From positions 1 through 39,968 of the forward strand of contig DXIW01000002.1 of assembly GCA_019112625.1 (NCBI GenBank): a DNA stretch of 39,968 bases. The letters are read 5' to 3'. Position numbers and translations under genes: made by a program. The notes under the pieces were generated by a model. That model was not told the DNA's origin, did no database searches, and was given only the letters and a program-made list of their open reading frames with translations. This stretch comes from Candidatus Acutalibacter stercorigallinarum (lineage in GTDB: Bacteria > Bacillota > Clostridia > Oscillospirales > Acutalibacteraceae). Shown here piece by piece: positions 15,462-23,410 of this stretch (its first letter is position 1; every line of letters begins with the position of its first letter).

Positions 15462-16916
15462 ATGAAACTATCCCTGCTGCTGGAAGCCCTGGGCATCCGG
15501 GAGGGCTTTGCCGAGACAGACATCACCGACCTGGTGTACGATTCCCGGAAGGCCGGGCCCGGCTGCGCCTTTTTCTGCCTGCGGGGCTCCGCCGCCGACG
15601 GGCACAAGTACGCCCCCCAGGCCGCAAAAGCCGGGGCCGCCGCCGTCATCGCCGAGGAGCCCGTGGAGGCCCCCGGCGCCCAGGTCATCCTGGTGCCGGA
15701 CACCCGGAAGGCTCTGGCCCTGATGAGCGCCGCCTTTTTCCGCCGCCCCGCCGAGGGGGACATCACCGTCATCGGCGTCACGGGCACCAAGGGCAAAACC
15801 ACCACCGCCTATATGATCGCCTCCATCCTGGAGGCCGCCGGCCACAAAACCGGGGTCATGGGCACCATCGGGGTGAAGATCGGCGACGCCCTCATCCAGA
15901 CGGACAACACCACCCCCGCCAGCTACGAGGTCCAGAAGTACCTGCGCCAGATGGCGGACGCGGGCTGTGATTACTGCGTGATGGAGGCCTCCTCCATCGG
16001 CCTGAAGGACCTGCGGGTCTACGGCTTCCCCTTCGCCGTGGGGGTGTTCACCAACTTCTCCGAGGACCACATCGGCGGGGTGGAGCACAAGGATATGCAG
16101 GAGTACATGGAGAGCAAGGCGAAGCTCTTCTCCATGTGCAAAGTGGGCGTGGTCAATGGCGACGACCCCAGCCTGCCCGGCATCCTGCGGGGCCATACCT
16201 GCCAGGTTAAGACCTACGGCTTCGGGGAGGGCCTGTGGCTCACCGGCCACAACTGCCGCCATCTGAACAAGCCCGGCTTCCTGGGCGTGGCCTTCGAGGT
16301 CACCGGCGCCCTCCAGTTCACCGCGGAGGTGGGCATCCCCGGCCGGTTCAACGCCTACAACGCCCTGGCGGCCATGGGGGCCTGCCAGGTGCTGGGCATC
16401 CCGGTGGAGGCCATGAAGCAGGGCCTGGCCGCCGTAAAGGTAAAGGGCCGGGTGGAGCCCGTCCCCGTGCCCGGGGACTACACCCTGCTGCTGGACTACG
16501 CCCACAACGGGGTGGGCATGGAGAATATCCTCACCACCCTGCGGGAATATAACCCCAGCCGGCTCATCTGCATGTTCGGGGCCGGGGGCAACCGGCCCAA
16601 GGTCCGCCGGTACGAGATGGGGGAGATCTGCGGCAGATTGGCGGACCTCTCCGTCCTCACCGCCGACAACTCCCGGTTCGAGGATGTGAACGACATCATC
16701 GCCGACATCAAGGTGGGCATGGAAAAAACCGGCGGCAAGTACATCGTCATTCCCGACCGCCGGGAGGCCATGGCCTGGTGTCTGGAAAACGCCCGGCCCG
16801 GGGACATCGTGGTGTTCGCCGGCAAGGGCCACGAGGACTACCAGGAGATCAACGGCGTCAAACACCCCTTCGACGAGCGGGTCATCATCCGGGAAATTCT
16901 GGACGGGAAACGCTGA
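15462..16916 (+). CDS. murE: UDP-MurNAc-tripeptide synthetase MurE
   Basis: This cytosolic Mur ligase adds the third amino acid, probably meso-diaminopimelate, to UDP-MurNAc-L-Ala-D-Glu in peptidoglycan synthesis. At 484 residues it has all three domains: the N-terminal UDP-binding domain (LVYDSRKAGPGCAFFCLRG), the central ATPase (VTGTKGKTTTAYM and EASSIGL) and the C-terminal domain (DYAHNGVGMENIL, FGAGGNR, GKGHEDYQ). The residue-selecting motif reads DNSR where DAP-adding enzymes usually have DNPR; Asn and Arg are kept but Pro is Ser. Promoter and GGGAGG site are clear. murF follows after about 270 bases. It could be a paralogue if another murE exists elsewhere in the genome. Confidence 0.87.
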   Translation: MKLSLLLEALGIREGFAETDITDLVYDSRKAGPGCAFFCLRGSAADGHKYAPQAAKAGAAAVIAEEPVEAPGAQVILVPDTRKALALMSAAFFRRPAEGDITVIGVTGTKGKTTTAYMIASILEAAGHKTGVMGTIGVKIGDALIQTDNTTPASYEVQKYLRQMADAGCDYCVMEASSIGLKDLRVYGFPFAVGVFTNFSEDHIGGVEHKDMQEYMESKAKLFSMCKVGVVNGDDPSLPGILRGHTCQVKTYGFGEGLWLTGHNCRHLNKPGFLGVAFEVTGALQFTAEVGIPGRFNAYNALAAMGACQVLGIPVEAMKQGLAAVKVKGRVEPVPVPGDYTLLLDYAHNGVGMENILTTLREYNPSRLICMFGAGGNRPKVRRYEMGEICGRLADLSVLTADNSRFEDVNDIIADIKVGMEKTGGKYIVIPDRREAMAWCLENARPGDIVVFAGKGHEDYQEINGVKHPFDERVIIREILDGKR

Positions 16917-17036
16917 GGGAAGTTTTTTATAGAAAAGAGAGGGGACGCCCTGGCGAAAAGCGGCTATCGCGGAACCCGACAACAGCGGGGACCGGGACGG
17001 GCCGCGCGGGGGTTTCCCACGGCTGCGGCCGCCGGG

Positions 17037-17091
17037 GCCGCGCGGAGCTGCTGAGGCGCGCGGAGCCGCTGAGGCACGCGGAGCTGCCGGG
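17037..17091. repeat. Short GC-rich tandem repeat between murE and murF
   Basis: About three imperfect copies of a 17-18-base unit, CGCGGAGCTGCTGAGG, lie at 17041-17056, 17057-17074 and 17075-17091. The rest of the 269-base murE-murF gap is GC-rich, and I see no gene in it. Confidence 0.6.
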
Positions 17092-17185
17092 CGCCGCGTG
17101 CAGCTGCAGCTGGCAGAACACATAAGGGGAAAAGCCCTGGGCCGCAGTCCGGGGCCTCCCCAAAACTGATGAATGGGAGCGGCGT

Positions 17186-18547
17186 ATGAGACTGAAAATT
17201 TCCGAGATCGTGAAAGCCTGCGGGGGCAAGCTCCTCTGCGGGGATGAGAACACCCCGGTGACCTCCTTTTTCACCGACAGCCGCCAGGCCAAGGCCGGGG
17301 CCATGTTCGTGCCCATCCGGGGGGAGAACACCGACGGCCACCGCTACATCGGCGCCGCCCTGGAGGCCGGGGCCTGCGCCTCCTTTACCGACCACGAGGT
17401 GCCCGCCGGGGAGAAGCCCCTGGTCCTGGTCCACGACTGCCGCCAGGCCCTGCAAAAGACCGCCGCCTGGTACCGGGGTCAGTTCGCCATCCCCGTGGTG
17501 GGCATCACCGGCAGCGTGGGCAAAACCACCGCCAAGGAGATGGTGGCCCAGGCCCTCTCCGCCCAGTTCAAGGTGCTCAAGACCGCCGGCAACCAGAACA
17601 GCCAGGTGGGGGTCCCCATCACCGTCTGTGGCCTGAAAAAGGACCACACCGCCGCCGTGGTGGAGATGGGCGTCTCCATGCCCGGGGAGATGGCCCGCAT
17701 CGCCGGGGTGGTAAAGCCCACCTGCGCGGTTATCACCAACATCGGCGTGTCCCACATCGAGTTTATGAAGTCCCGGGAGAACATCATGGCCGAGAAGTCC
17801 CGCATCGCCGACTACCTCCCGCCGGAAGGGGCCCTGTTCGTCAACGGCGACGACGACCTGCTGCCCACCCTGCGGGACACCTGCGGCCACAAGGTGGTCA
17901 CCTTCGGCCTGGGCCCCGGCTGCGACTGGCGTGCCACCGGCCTCAACGAGGCGGACAAGGGCACCTTCTTCACCTGCGCCGGCCCCGGCGGGGAGAAGAT
18001 CGAGATGTTTGTCCCCGCGGCGGGGCAGCACAACGTGCGCAACGCCCTGGCCTCCATGGCCGTGGCCCGGTACCTGGGCGTCCCCGCCCAGGACGCGGTG
18101 CGGGCCATCGCCGCCTACAAGGCCCCGGCCATGCGCCAGCAGATTCTGGAGACCGGGGGCCTCACCCTCATCGACGACAGCTACAACGCCAGCCCCGACT
18201 CCATGCGCAGCGCCATTGACGTGCTGGCCGGCCGGGACGTGCCCGGCAAGCGGGCCGCCGTGCTGGCGGATATGCTGGAGCTGGGGGACTACGCCAGCCA
18301 GGGCCACTTCGAGGTGGGCCAGTACGCGAAAGAAAAAGGCGTGGACCTGCTCATCGCCGTGGGCCCTCTCTCCAAAGACATCGCCGCGGGCTTTGGCAAA
18401 GAGGCCAAGTGGTTCGCCACCAACGCCGAGGCCATCGTCTGCCTCAAAGAACACCTGGCCCCCGGGGACGCGGTGCTGGTCAAGGGCTCCCGGGGCATGC
18501 ACACCGAGGAGATCGCCGCCGCCTTGAAAGGAGAGACCGACACATGA
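17186..18547 (+). CDS. murF: UDP-MurNAc-tripeptide--D-alanyl-D-alanine ligase MurF
   Basis: This 453-residue Mur ligase attaches D-Ala-D-Ala to the UDP-MurNAc-tripeptide, the last cytosolic step before lipid I. The N-terminal domain shows FFTDSRQAKAGAMFVPIRGE. The P-loop is GITGSVGKTTAKEM. EMGVSMPGEM, TNIGVSHIEF and DDSYNASPDSM are MurF-type signatures. Its ATG lies after GGGAGCGG. The stop overlaps the start of the VOC gene as ATGA (18544-18547). Confidence 0.95.
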   Translation: MRLKISEIVKACGGKLLCGDENTPVTSFFTDSRQAKAGAMFVPIRGENTDGHRYIGAALEAGACASFTDHEVPAGEKPLVLVHDCRQALQKTAAWYRGQFAIPVVGITGSVGKTTAKEMVAQALSAQFKVLKTAGNQNSQVGVPITVCGLKKDHTAAVVEMGVSMPGEMARIAGVVKPTCAVITNIGVSHIEFMKSRENIMAEKSRIADYLPPEGALFVNGDDDLLPTLRDTCGHKVVTFGLGPGCDWRATGLNEADKGTFFTCAGPGGEKIEMFVPAAGQHNVRNALASMAVARYLGVPAQDAVRAIAAYKAPAMRQQILETGGLTLIDDSYNASPDSMRSAIDVLAGRDVPGKRAAVLADMLELGDYASQGHFEVGQYAKEKGVDLLIAVGPLSKDIAAGFGKEAKWFATNAEAIVCLKEHLAPGDAVLVKGSRGMHTEEIAAALKGETDT

Positions 18548-18939
18548 AAAAACTGGGGGACTTCGCCCTGGGCCTGCAGCACGTGGGCCTGCCCACCAAC
18601 GATTTGAAAGCCACCATCGCCTTTTACGAAAGCCTGGGCTTCGAGACCGTCTACCAGGTGCGCAACGAGGCCGCCGGGGAGGACGTGGCCTTCCTCCGGC
18701 TGAAAAACCTGACCATCGAGGCCTACGAAAACGGGCAGGCAGCCATGCAGTCCGGGGCCATCGACCACATCGCCATCGACGTGGACGACGTGGAGGCCGC
18801 CTACCGCCTGGCCCAGGAGCAGGGGTACCAGATCGTCAGCAACGGCGTGGAGTTCCTGCCCTTCTGGCAGAAGGGCGTGAAGTTCTTCATCCTCCTGGGC
18901 CCCAACCAGGAGCGCGTGGAGTTCAACCAGTACCTTTGA
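18544..18939 (+). CDS. VOC-family protein coupled to murF
   Basis: This 131-residue vicinal oxygen chelate protein starts GLQHVGLPTNDLKATIAFYESLGF. Its second module has IDHIAIDVDDVEAAYRLAQEQGY and ends GPNQERVEFNQYL. The spacing of His (QHVG), Glu (TIEAYE), His (DHIAID) and Glu (ERVEF) fits a metal-binding glyoxalase-I-like site. The substrate is unknown. The ATG overlaps the murF stop (ATGA), implying coupled translation, although a link to cell-wall synthesis is not established. A strong terminator follows. Confidence 0.87.
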   Translation: MKKLGDFALGLQHVGLPTNDLKATIAFYESLGFETVYQVRNEAAGEDVAFLRLKNLTIEAYENGQAAMQSGAIDHIAIDVDDVEAAYRLAQEQGYQIVSNGVEFLPFWQKGVKFFILLGPNQERVEFNQYL

Positions 18940-18950
18940 TAAAACAGAAC

Positions 18951-18984
18951 AAGGCCGCCCGGTTTCCAGCCGGACGGCCTTTTG
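18951..18984. terminator. Bidirectional terminator after the murE-murF-VOC unit
   Basis: AAGGCCGCCCGG (18951-18962) pairs with CCGGACGGCCTT (18970-18981) with one G-U pair, followed by TTTTG. It also ends the convergent gene at 19002. Confidence 0.88.
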
Positions 18985-19001
18985 TCATGGCTTTTCACTT
19001 G

Positions 19002-19958
19002 TCACCCGAAGATGGCCCCCAGGTCGCCCCCCAGGGCGTCCTCCACCGCCTCGTAGTCGTGCTTGCAGGAGTTGCACATGTTGGACCACCAGATGCTGTT
19101 CTTGTTGGAGCTGTCCGTGTAGGTGCGGCCGCACACCGGGCAGGTGCTCCCGCCTCCGCCGGAGTCACTGCCGCCGCCCCCGGAGAAGCTGACGGTGCCG
19201 TTTAAGGCGAAGGCCAGCACCAGGGCCGCCACCACGATCAGCACTCCCCCGGTGGTAAAGGGCAGCAGCCCCCACCGGGTACCCTTGCCGGTGAAGAAGG
19301 GCGGCGTAAACAACGCCAGCCCCAAAAACAGTAGGGGAGAGGAGAAGGTGGAGGGGGCGAGCCCCATGTTCACCCCGGAGAACAGGGCGCTCCCCAGCCA
19401 GATCACCAGAACGATGCCAAAGGCCAGCAGCACGGTCCACCGCGCCCCCCGGCCCTTGCCGGTAAACATGCGCAGGGCCGAGAAAAACAGCGCCGCCGCG
19501 CAGAACAGGTCCAGCAGCACCGGGGTGGTGTAGTACAGGGTGATCTCCCAATCCTCCGCCTCGCTGGCGAAAAGATTTGAGATCACCGCCCCTGTCTGGC
19601 AGAGGTACCCCGCCGCCAGCAGCAGCATGGCAGCCCCGGCCAGCTGGGGCGAGGGCTTCTTCAGCAGCAGAGCCGCCGCCAGCACCACCGGCCCCAGCAG
19701 CAGGCACAGGCTGGCGAAAAATCCCAGGGACACCTGGGGTACCGTCGTGAACAAACTCAGGTAGGAGGAAAAGCTGCTCACCACCAAGATCACGCACAGC
19801 AAAAAGGGCGCCGAGCACAGCCGCTGCGGGAGCGTCCCCGGCGCGGGCGGGGCGATGGGCGGCTCAGCCGGGGCCTTTTTGAACTTGGCCCGCACCACCA
19901 GGCCGCAGCACACCAGGGCCAGCAGCAAAAGGCCCCCAAGCACCAGGAACATCATCAT
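19002..19958 (-). CDS. Multi-pass membrane protein with C-terminal zinc ribbon
   Basis: I do not recognise this 318-residue protein. It has an N-terminal membrane segment, a short Pro-rich stretch (PAEPPIAPPAPG), then about seven more hydrophobic segments up to about residue 262. A Gly/Ser linker (SGGGGSDSGGGGS) follows, then a compact zinc-ribbon-like tail with CPVCG and CNSCKHDYE. The three consecutive ATG codons at the start follow AAGGAG. It has its own promoter (20006-20034) and is a single-gene unit convergent with the VOC gene. The tail may face the cytosol, but topology was not computed. Confidence 0.72.
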   Translation of the reverse strand: MMMFLVLGGLLLLALVCCGLVVRAKFKKAPAEPPIAPPAPGTLPQRLCSAPFLLCVILVVSSFSSYLSLFTTVPQVSLGFFASLCLLLGPVVLAAALLLKKPSPQLAGAAMLLLAAGYLCQTGAVISNLFASEAEDWEITLYYTTPVLLDLFCAAALFFSALRMFTGKGRGARWTVLLAFGIVLVIWLGSALFSGVNMGLAPSTFSSPLLFLGLALFTPPFFTGKGTRWGLLPFTTGGVLIVVAALVLAFALNGTVSFSGGGGSDSGGGGSTCPVCGRTYTDSSNKNSIWWSNMCNSCKHDYEAVEDALGGDLGAIFG

Positions 19959-20005
19959 ACACAGCCATCTCCTTTTCCACGGGCGCAGCCGCCCTTCCTG
20001 TCACC

Positions 20006-20034
20006 AGAATAGCACAAAAATTCTCACAAATCAA
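20006..20034 (-). promoter_or_regulatory. Promoter of the zinc-ribbon membrane protein gene
   Basis: On the minus strand TTGATT (20029-20034), a 17-base spacer and TATTCT (20006-20011). It lies about 50 bases before the ATG triplet. Confidence 0.6.
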
Positions 20035-20083
20035 TGCGGTTTTCATGTTTCTTTTTCGATTTCCCCCATCCCCGCCCCTGTGC

Positions 20084-20089
20084 TATAAT
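20084..20089 (+). promoter_or_regulatory. -10 box of the HAD hydrolase gene
   Basis: TATAAT lies 25 bases before the ATG at 20114. The matching -35 position (TTCCCC) is weak. Confidence 0.5.
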
Positions 20090-20113
20090 AGGAGAAAACA
20101 CGGGAGGGATACC

Positions 20114-20761
20114 ATGGCAGCCTATGTGGTGTGGGATTGGAACGGCACCCTGTTCGACGACGTGGCGCTCTGCATCCAGGTGATGAACGGGATGCTGGAA
20201 AAACGGGGCCTGCCCCGGCTGGCCGGGCCGGAGCAGTACCGGCAGGTGTTCACCTTCCCGGTGGAGGAGTATTACAAGGCCCTGGGCTTCGACTTCGGCC
20301 GGGAGCCCTTCTCCCAGCTGGCGGTGGAGTACATCTCCGAGTACGACCGCCGGGCCCTGGGCTGCCCCCTGCGCGCCGGGGCGGAGGCCGCCCTGGCGGA
20401 ATTACACCGCCGGGGGGTAAAACAGGTGATCGCCTCGGCCTCCCACAAAATGGCCCTGGAGGAGCAGGTAGCCCACCTGGGCGTTGCCGGGTATTTCCAG
20501 GCCCTTCTGGGGGTGGAGGACAGCCTGGGCCGGGGCAAATCCGGCCTGGCCGGGGACTTTCTGCGCCAAGCCGGGGCCGTCGGCGACGCCCTCTTCGTGG
20601 GCGACACCCTCCACGACTGGGAGACCGCGGCCGCCCTGGGCTGCCCCTGCGCCCTCCTCGCCGGCGGCCACCAGGCCCGCCCCCGCCTGGAAGCCACCGG
20701 CGCCCCGGTGCTGGATACCTTCCAAGAACTCCTGGCCCTGCCCCAACTGGCCGGGCGGTAA
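20114..20761 (+). CDS. HAD-superfamily hydrolase (phosphoglycolate phosphatase-like)
   Basis: This 215-residue haloacid-dehalogenase-fold hydrolase has an alpha-helical cap. Motif I reads WDWNGTLFDD: the nucleophile Asp is present, and the usual second Asp is Asn, as in a known subgroup with DWNGT. Motif II is the Ser in QVIASAS, motif III is Lys in GRGKSG, and motif IV is VGDTLHDWETA. It is probably a small-molecule phosphatase of unknown substrate. The ATG at 20114 follows GGGAGGG; an upstream open frame to 20045 lies over the promoter and is discarded. A strong terminator follows. Confidence 0.88.
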   Translation: MAAYVVWDWNGTLFDDVALCIQVMNGMLEKRGLPRLAGPEQYRQVFTFPVEEYYKALGFDFGREPFSQLAVEYISEYDRRALGCPLRAGAEAALAELHRRGVKQVIASASHKMALEEQVAHLGVAGYFQALLGVEDSLGRGKSGLAGDFLRQAGAVGDALFVGDTLHDWETAAALGCPCALLAGGHQARPRLEATGAPVLDTFQELLALPQLAGR

Positions 20762-20770
20762 ACACAAAGC

Positions 20771-20800
20771 GAGCCTCCCCCACCCGGGGGAGGCTCTTTC
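20771..20800 (+). terminator. Terminator of the HAD hydrolase gene
   Basis: GAGCCTCCCCC (20771-20781) pairs with GGGGGAGGCTC (20786-20796), followed by TTTCC. Confidence 0.85.
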
Positions 20801-21345
20801 CTCCCGCAGAGCAAATCCCGCTTTGCCATGCCCAAGGCGACTGGGGGAGTTTCTTTTTCGCTCTTCGCTCTTCATTTTTCCCTTCTCTTCCTCCCACCCA
20901 AAAAAGGTACGCCTAGCCCTAGCTTACTGCAAAGGGGTTTCAAAGGGGGATGCAATCCCCCTTTGAAATGAGATGTATAGAATAGTCTCCCCCTCCCGTA
21001 CAAGAAAGCCACCCTCCCGCACTCATTTCCCTTACGGGAGGGGGCAGGGGGGTGGGAACCGCCGAGAAAGCCCCCTCCGTCATGCCGCAGGCATGACACC
21101 TCCTCCATAGGGGAGGCAAGTCTCGGCTCCTCCTATGGGGCGATGGTCGCCAGTGGCGACCGTCCATCGCCGACCGAGGCGGCAGGTGAGAGGCTGTCAC
21201 GGCATGGCCGTGACTGAGAGGGCCTCCTTCTTCATTCCTCCCTATTTCAAGCCCCTTTGCAACTACAATAGAAAAAAGAAATCCCTCCCACAACGGCGAG
21301 CCGGTTTCCCTGGCGCAGTAAAGTTGTGGGAGGGGGGTAGGGGGG
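20801..21345. repeat. Mosaic intergenic repeat cluster
   Basis: No gene is supported. Modules shared with other gaps include ACTGGGGGAGTTTC (20840-20853) and a TTTCAAAGGGGG / CCCCCTTTGAAA hairpin (about 20938-20970). Also present are a GTCATGC / GCATGAC hairpin (21080-21098), GGTCGCCAGTGGCGACC (21147-21163) with the GACCGAGGCGGCAGGTGAGA module, and GTCACGG / CCGTGAC (21197-21215). Several stems differ in sequence from copies elsewhere but still pair. Confidence 0.78.
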
Positions 21346-21452
21346 AACGAGTCAAGTCTCACTACGTTCGAACTTACTACGAGTTATCCTCGCTCCCGCT
21401 CGGCTAACTCGGCAAGAACCGCTTTGCTGTGCAAAACCGCGGTTCTTGCGGC
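21346..21452. repeat. Dispersed hairpin element, copy C
   Basis: It begins ACGAGTCAAGTCTCAC and ends with a perfect 11-bp stem, GCAAGAACCGC (21412-21422) and GCGGTTCTTGC (21439-21449). The outer stem matches copies A and D, but the inner hairpins are shortened to one. Confidence 0.8.
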
Positions 21453-21494
21453 CTTCCGCTGTACTTGGTGCCTGCACGACCCGGAGTTTTCTTG

Positions 21495-22169
21495 TCATGT
21501 CTGGCCGCTGACGATCCGCCCGTCCTTCAGGTGGAACACCCGGTCCGCCTGGGCGGCGATCTCGTTGTCGTGGGTGATGAGCACCACGCACCGGCCCTCT
21601 TCGTGGGCCAGCCGCAGCAGGATGTCGATGATGTTCTGGCTGTTCTCCGAGTCCAGGTTGCCCGTGGGCTCGTCCGCCAGAATCACCTTGGCGTCGCTGG
21701 CCAGCGCCCGGGCGATGGCCACCCGCTGCTGCTCGCCGCCGCTCATCATCTTGGGGAACTGCCCCGCGATGGTCTGGGGCAGGCCCACCAGCTCCAGCAG
21801 CTGCCGGGCCTTTTCCCGGGCCGCTTTGCCCTTTACCCCAGAGAGCTCCATGGGGTAGGTCACGTTCTCCAAGGCGGTGAGCAGCGGGAACAGATGGAAG
21901 GCCTGGTACACCACGGCCACCTCCTGGCGGCGGTACTTGTCCCGGTCCAGCTGGGCGGTAGGGGAGCCGCCGTAGAGCACCTCCCCGGTGTCGGGCAGGT
22001 CCAGCCCGGCCAGCAGGGAGAGCAGGGTGGTCTTGCCGCTGCCGGAGCGCCCCACCAGGGCGGCCATCTCCCCCAGCTCGAACTCACAGGAGACGCCGTT
22101 CAAGGCGTGGACCGTCTGGTAGCGGGTGCGGTAGGTATAGGTAACGTCCTTTGCCGTTAAAATGCTCAT
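21495..22169 (-). CDS. ABC transporter ATP-binding protein, MacB/LolD type
   Basis: This 224-residue ATPase has Walker A VGRSGSGKTT near residue 40, the Q-loop in VVYQAFHLFP, signature MSGGEQQR, Walker B VILADEPTGNLD and switch LITHDNE. The MacB/LolD-type DEPTGNLDSEN signature predicts a mechanotransmission exporter working with FtsX-like permeases. It should pair with the two permeases encoded immediately upstream on the same strand, 13 bases away. The ATG at 22169 follows AGGAGG; the longer open frame into the permease gene is rejected. Confidence 0.93.
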   Translation of the reverse strand: MSILTAKDVTYTYRTRYQTVHALNGVSCEFELGEMAALVGRSGSGKTTLLSLLAGLDLPDTGEVLYGGSPTAQLDRDKYRRQEVAVVYQAFHLFPLLTALENVTYPMELSGVKGKAAREKARQLLELVGLPQTIAGQFPKMMSGGEQQRVAIARALASDAKVILADEPTGNLDSENSQNIIDILLRLAHEEGRCVVLITHDNEIAAQADRVFHLKDGRIVSGQT

Positions 22170-22182
22170 GTGCGTGACCTCC

Positions 22183-23394
22183 TTAGTCTGCGGCCGCAAG
22201 CACGGCCAGCACGTCGCCGCCCAACAGCAGCAGCACCGCCGCGGCGCTGCCCAGCAGGAAGGCACAGAAAAAGCCCAACCCGGGCAATAGCAGAGAGGCG
22301 AGGGGCAGTCCCAGCGCCAGCCCGCACCCGATGAGGGAGATCCCCACCCCCACCAGGGCGGGGATGGCGCTCTCCCCGAAGAACAGGAAGAAGATGCGCC
22401 CCCGGCTCACCCCCAAAGACCGCTGCAAAGCGATCTCCTGCCGCCGGCTCTGAATGAGCAGGTACGAGGCCAGCAGGGCGATGAGGGCCGCCGCGGCCAG
22501 CACCCCGGGCCACAAAGCCTGTAAGAGGCTCAAGGAGCGCAGGGTGGGCTCCGCCGAGGCGATGTACAAACTGTCGTTGATGACCGCGGTGCGGCCGTAT
22601 TCCGCGAAGGAGTTGAGGGTCCGGTCCACCGGGTTGATGCCCAGCTCCTTTAGCTCCTCCTTCAGGGGGTTCAGGTTGTCCGGGTCGGTGATGGCCATGC
22701 TGGCCTGGCTGGGCCAGAGGTTCAGCTTCATGGCCTTCAGCTCCCGGCGCATGGTCCAGTAGGAGCACACCATGTTGGTCCCGGCGTAGGCCGGGGGCAG
22801 CTCCCGGTAGGTGCCCGCCACCGTCAGGGTGGTCTCCTCGCCCCGGAACACCTGGCCCTGGCGGGAGGTGTACAGCACCACGGTGACGCTGTCCCCGGGG
22901 GACAGCCCCATGCGCTGGAACTTCCCCTCCTCCAGCAGGCACACCGCTTCCTCCCCCTGGAAGAAGCTGTCCCCGTCGTACCCGTCAAAGTAGGTGACCG
23001 CGTCCGCGCCTGCCTCCTCGAAGGGGGAGTCGTCGGTAAAGGCCTCTACGGTCTGCACCCACCAATTCCCCAAAAAGGCGTCGTCGTCCTCGGTGCCGTC
23101 GGAGAAGAAGGAGGTGGCCCGGTAAAACCCCGGCTCCGCCAGGCCCGATTCCTCAATGGCCTGCAGCCGGTCGTCGTAGATGATCAGGTTCTTGGTGCTG
23201 GTCCCCGCCACGTTGGTAAAGGTGAGGGTCAGGTCGTAGTCCTCCTCCAGCCGGTCCAGCTCCCCCTGGTACGAGGCCACCGCCCCGGCAAAGAGAAACA
23301 GCATGGCGCTCAGGCCCACGGCCACCGCCAGGGCCAGCAGCCCCTTGCGGCTGTGGCGGGCAAGGCTCCGGAACAAGTCTTTGCAAAAGAACAT
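22183..23394 (-). CDS. FtsX-like ABC transporter permease (403 aa)
   Basis: This permease has one N-terminal membrane segment at about 18-38, an extracytoplasmic domain to about 285 and three C-terminal membrane segments. That is the layout of MacB/FtsX permeases. Near the C terminus, SRRQEIALQRSLGVSRGRIFFLFFGES is the typical cytoplasmic coupling loop. The ATG at 23394 (MFFCKDLF) follows GGGAGGAGG; the upstream open frame is a shadow of the neighbouring permease gene. Located between the larger permease and the ATPase in one operon. The cargo is unknown. Confidence 0.85.
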   Translation of the reverse strand: MFFCKDLFRSLARHSRKGLLALAVAVGLSAMLFLFAGAVASYQGELDRLEEDYDLTLTFTNVAGTSTKNLIIYDDRLQAIEESGLAEPGFYRATSFFSDGTEDDDAFLGNWWVQTVEAFTDDSPFEEAGADAVTYFDGYDGDSFFQGEEAVCLLEEGKFQRMGLSPGDSVTVVLYTSRQGQVFRGEETTLTVAGTYRELPPAYAGTNMVCSYWTMRRELKAMKLNLWPSQASMAITDPDNLNPLKEELKELGINPVDRTLNSFAEYGRTAVINDSLYIASAEPTLRSLSLLQALWPGVLAAAALIALLASYLLIQSRRQEIALQRSLGVSRGRIFFLFFGESAIPALVGVGISLIGCGLALGLPLASLLLPGLGFFCAFLLGSAAAVLLLLGGDVLAVLAAAD

Positions 23395-23410
23395 AGCGCA
23401 GCCTCCTCCC

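Noticed and set aside
17037-17091. Tandem repeats between murE and murF as a coding or regulatory array
   Set aside because: About three imperfect copies of a GC-rich unit, with no frame, promoter or symmetry. Slippage is the simplest explanation.
15468-17123. A 551-codon open frame opposite murE
   Set aside because: It mirrors the murE codons in GC-rich DNA, with no ribosome binding site or family features.
20131-20916. Alternative frame ORF over the HAD gene and its terminator
   Set aside because: It is Gly/Arg/Pro-rich, crosses a strong terminator and repeats, and conflicts with the clear HAD motifs.
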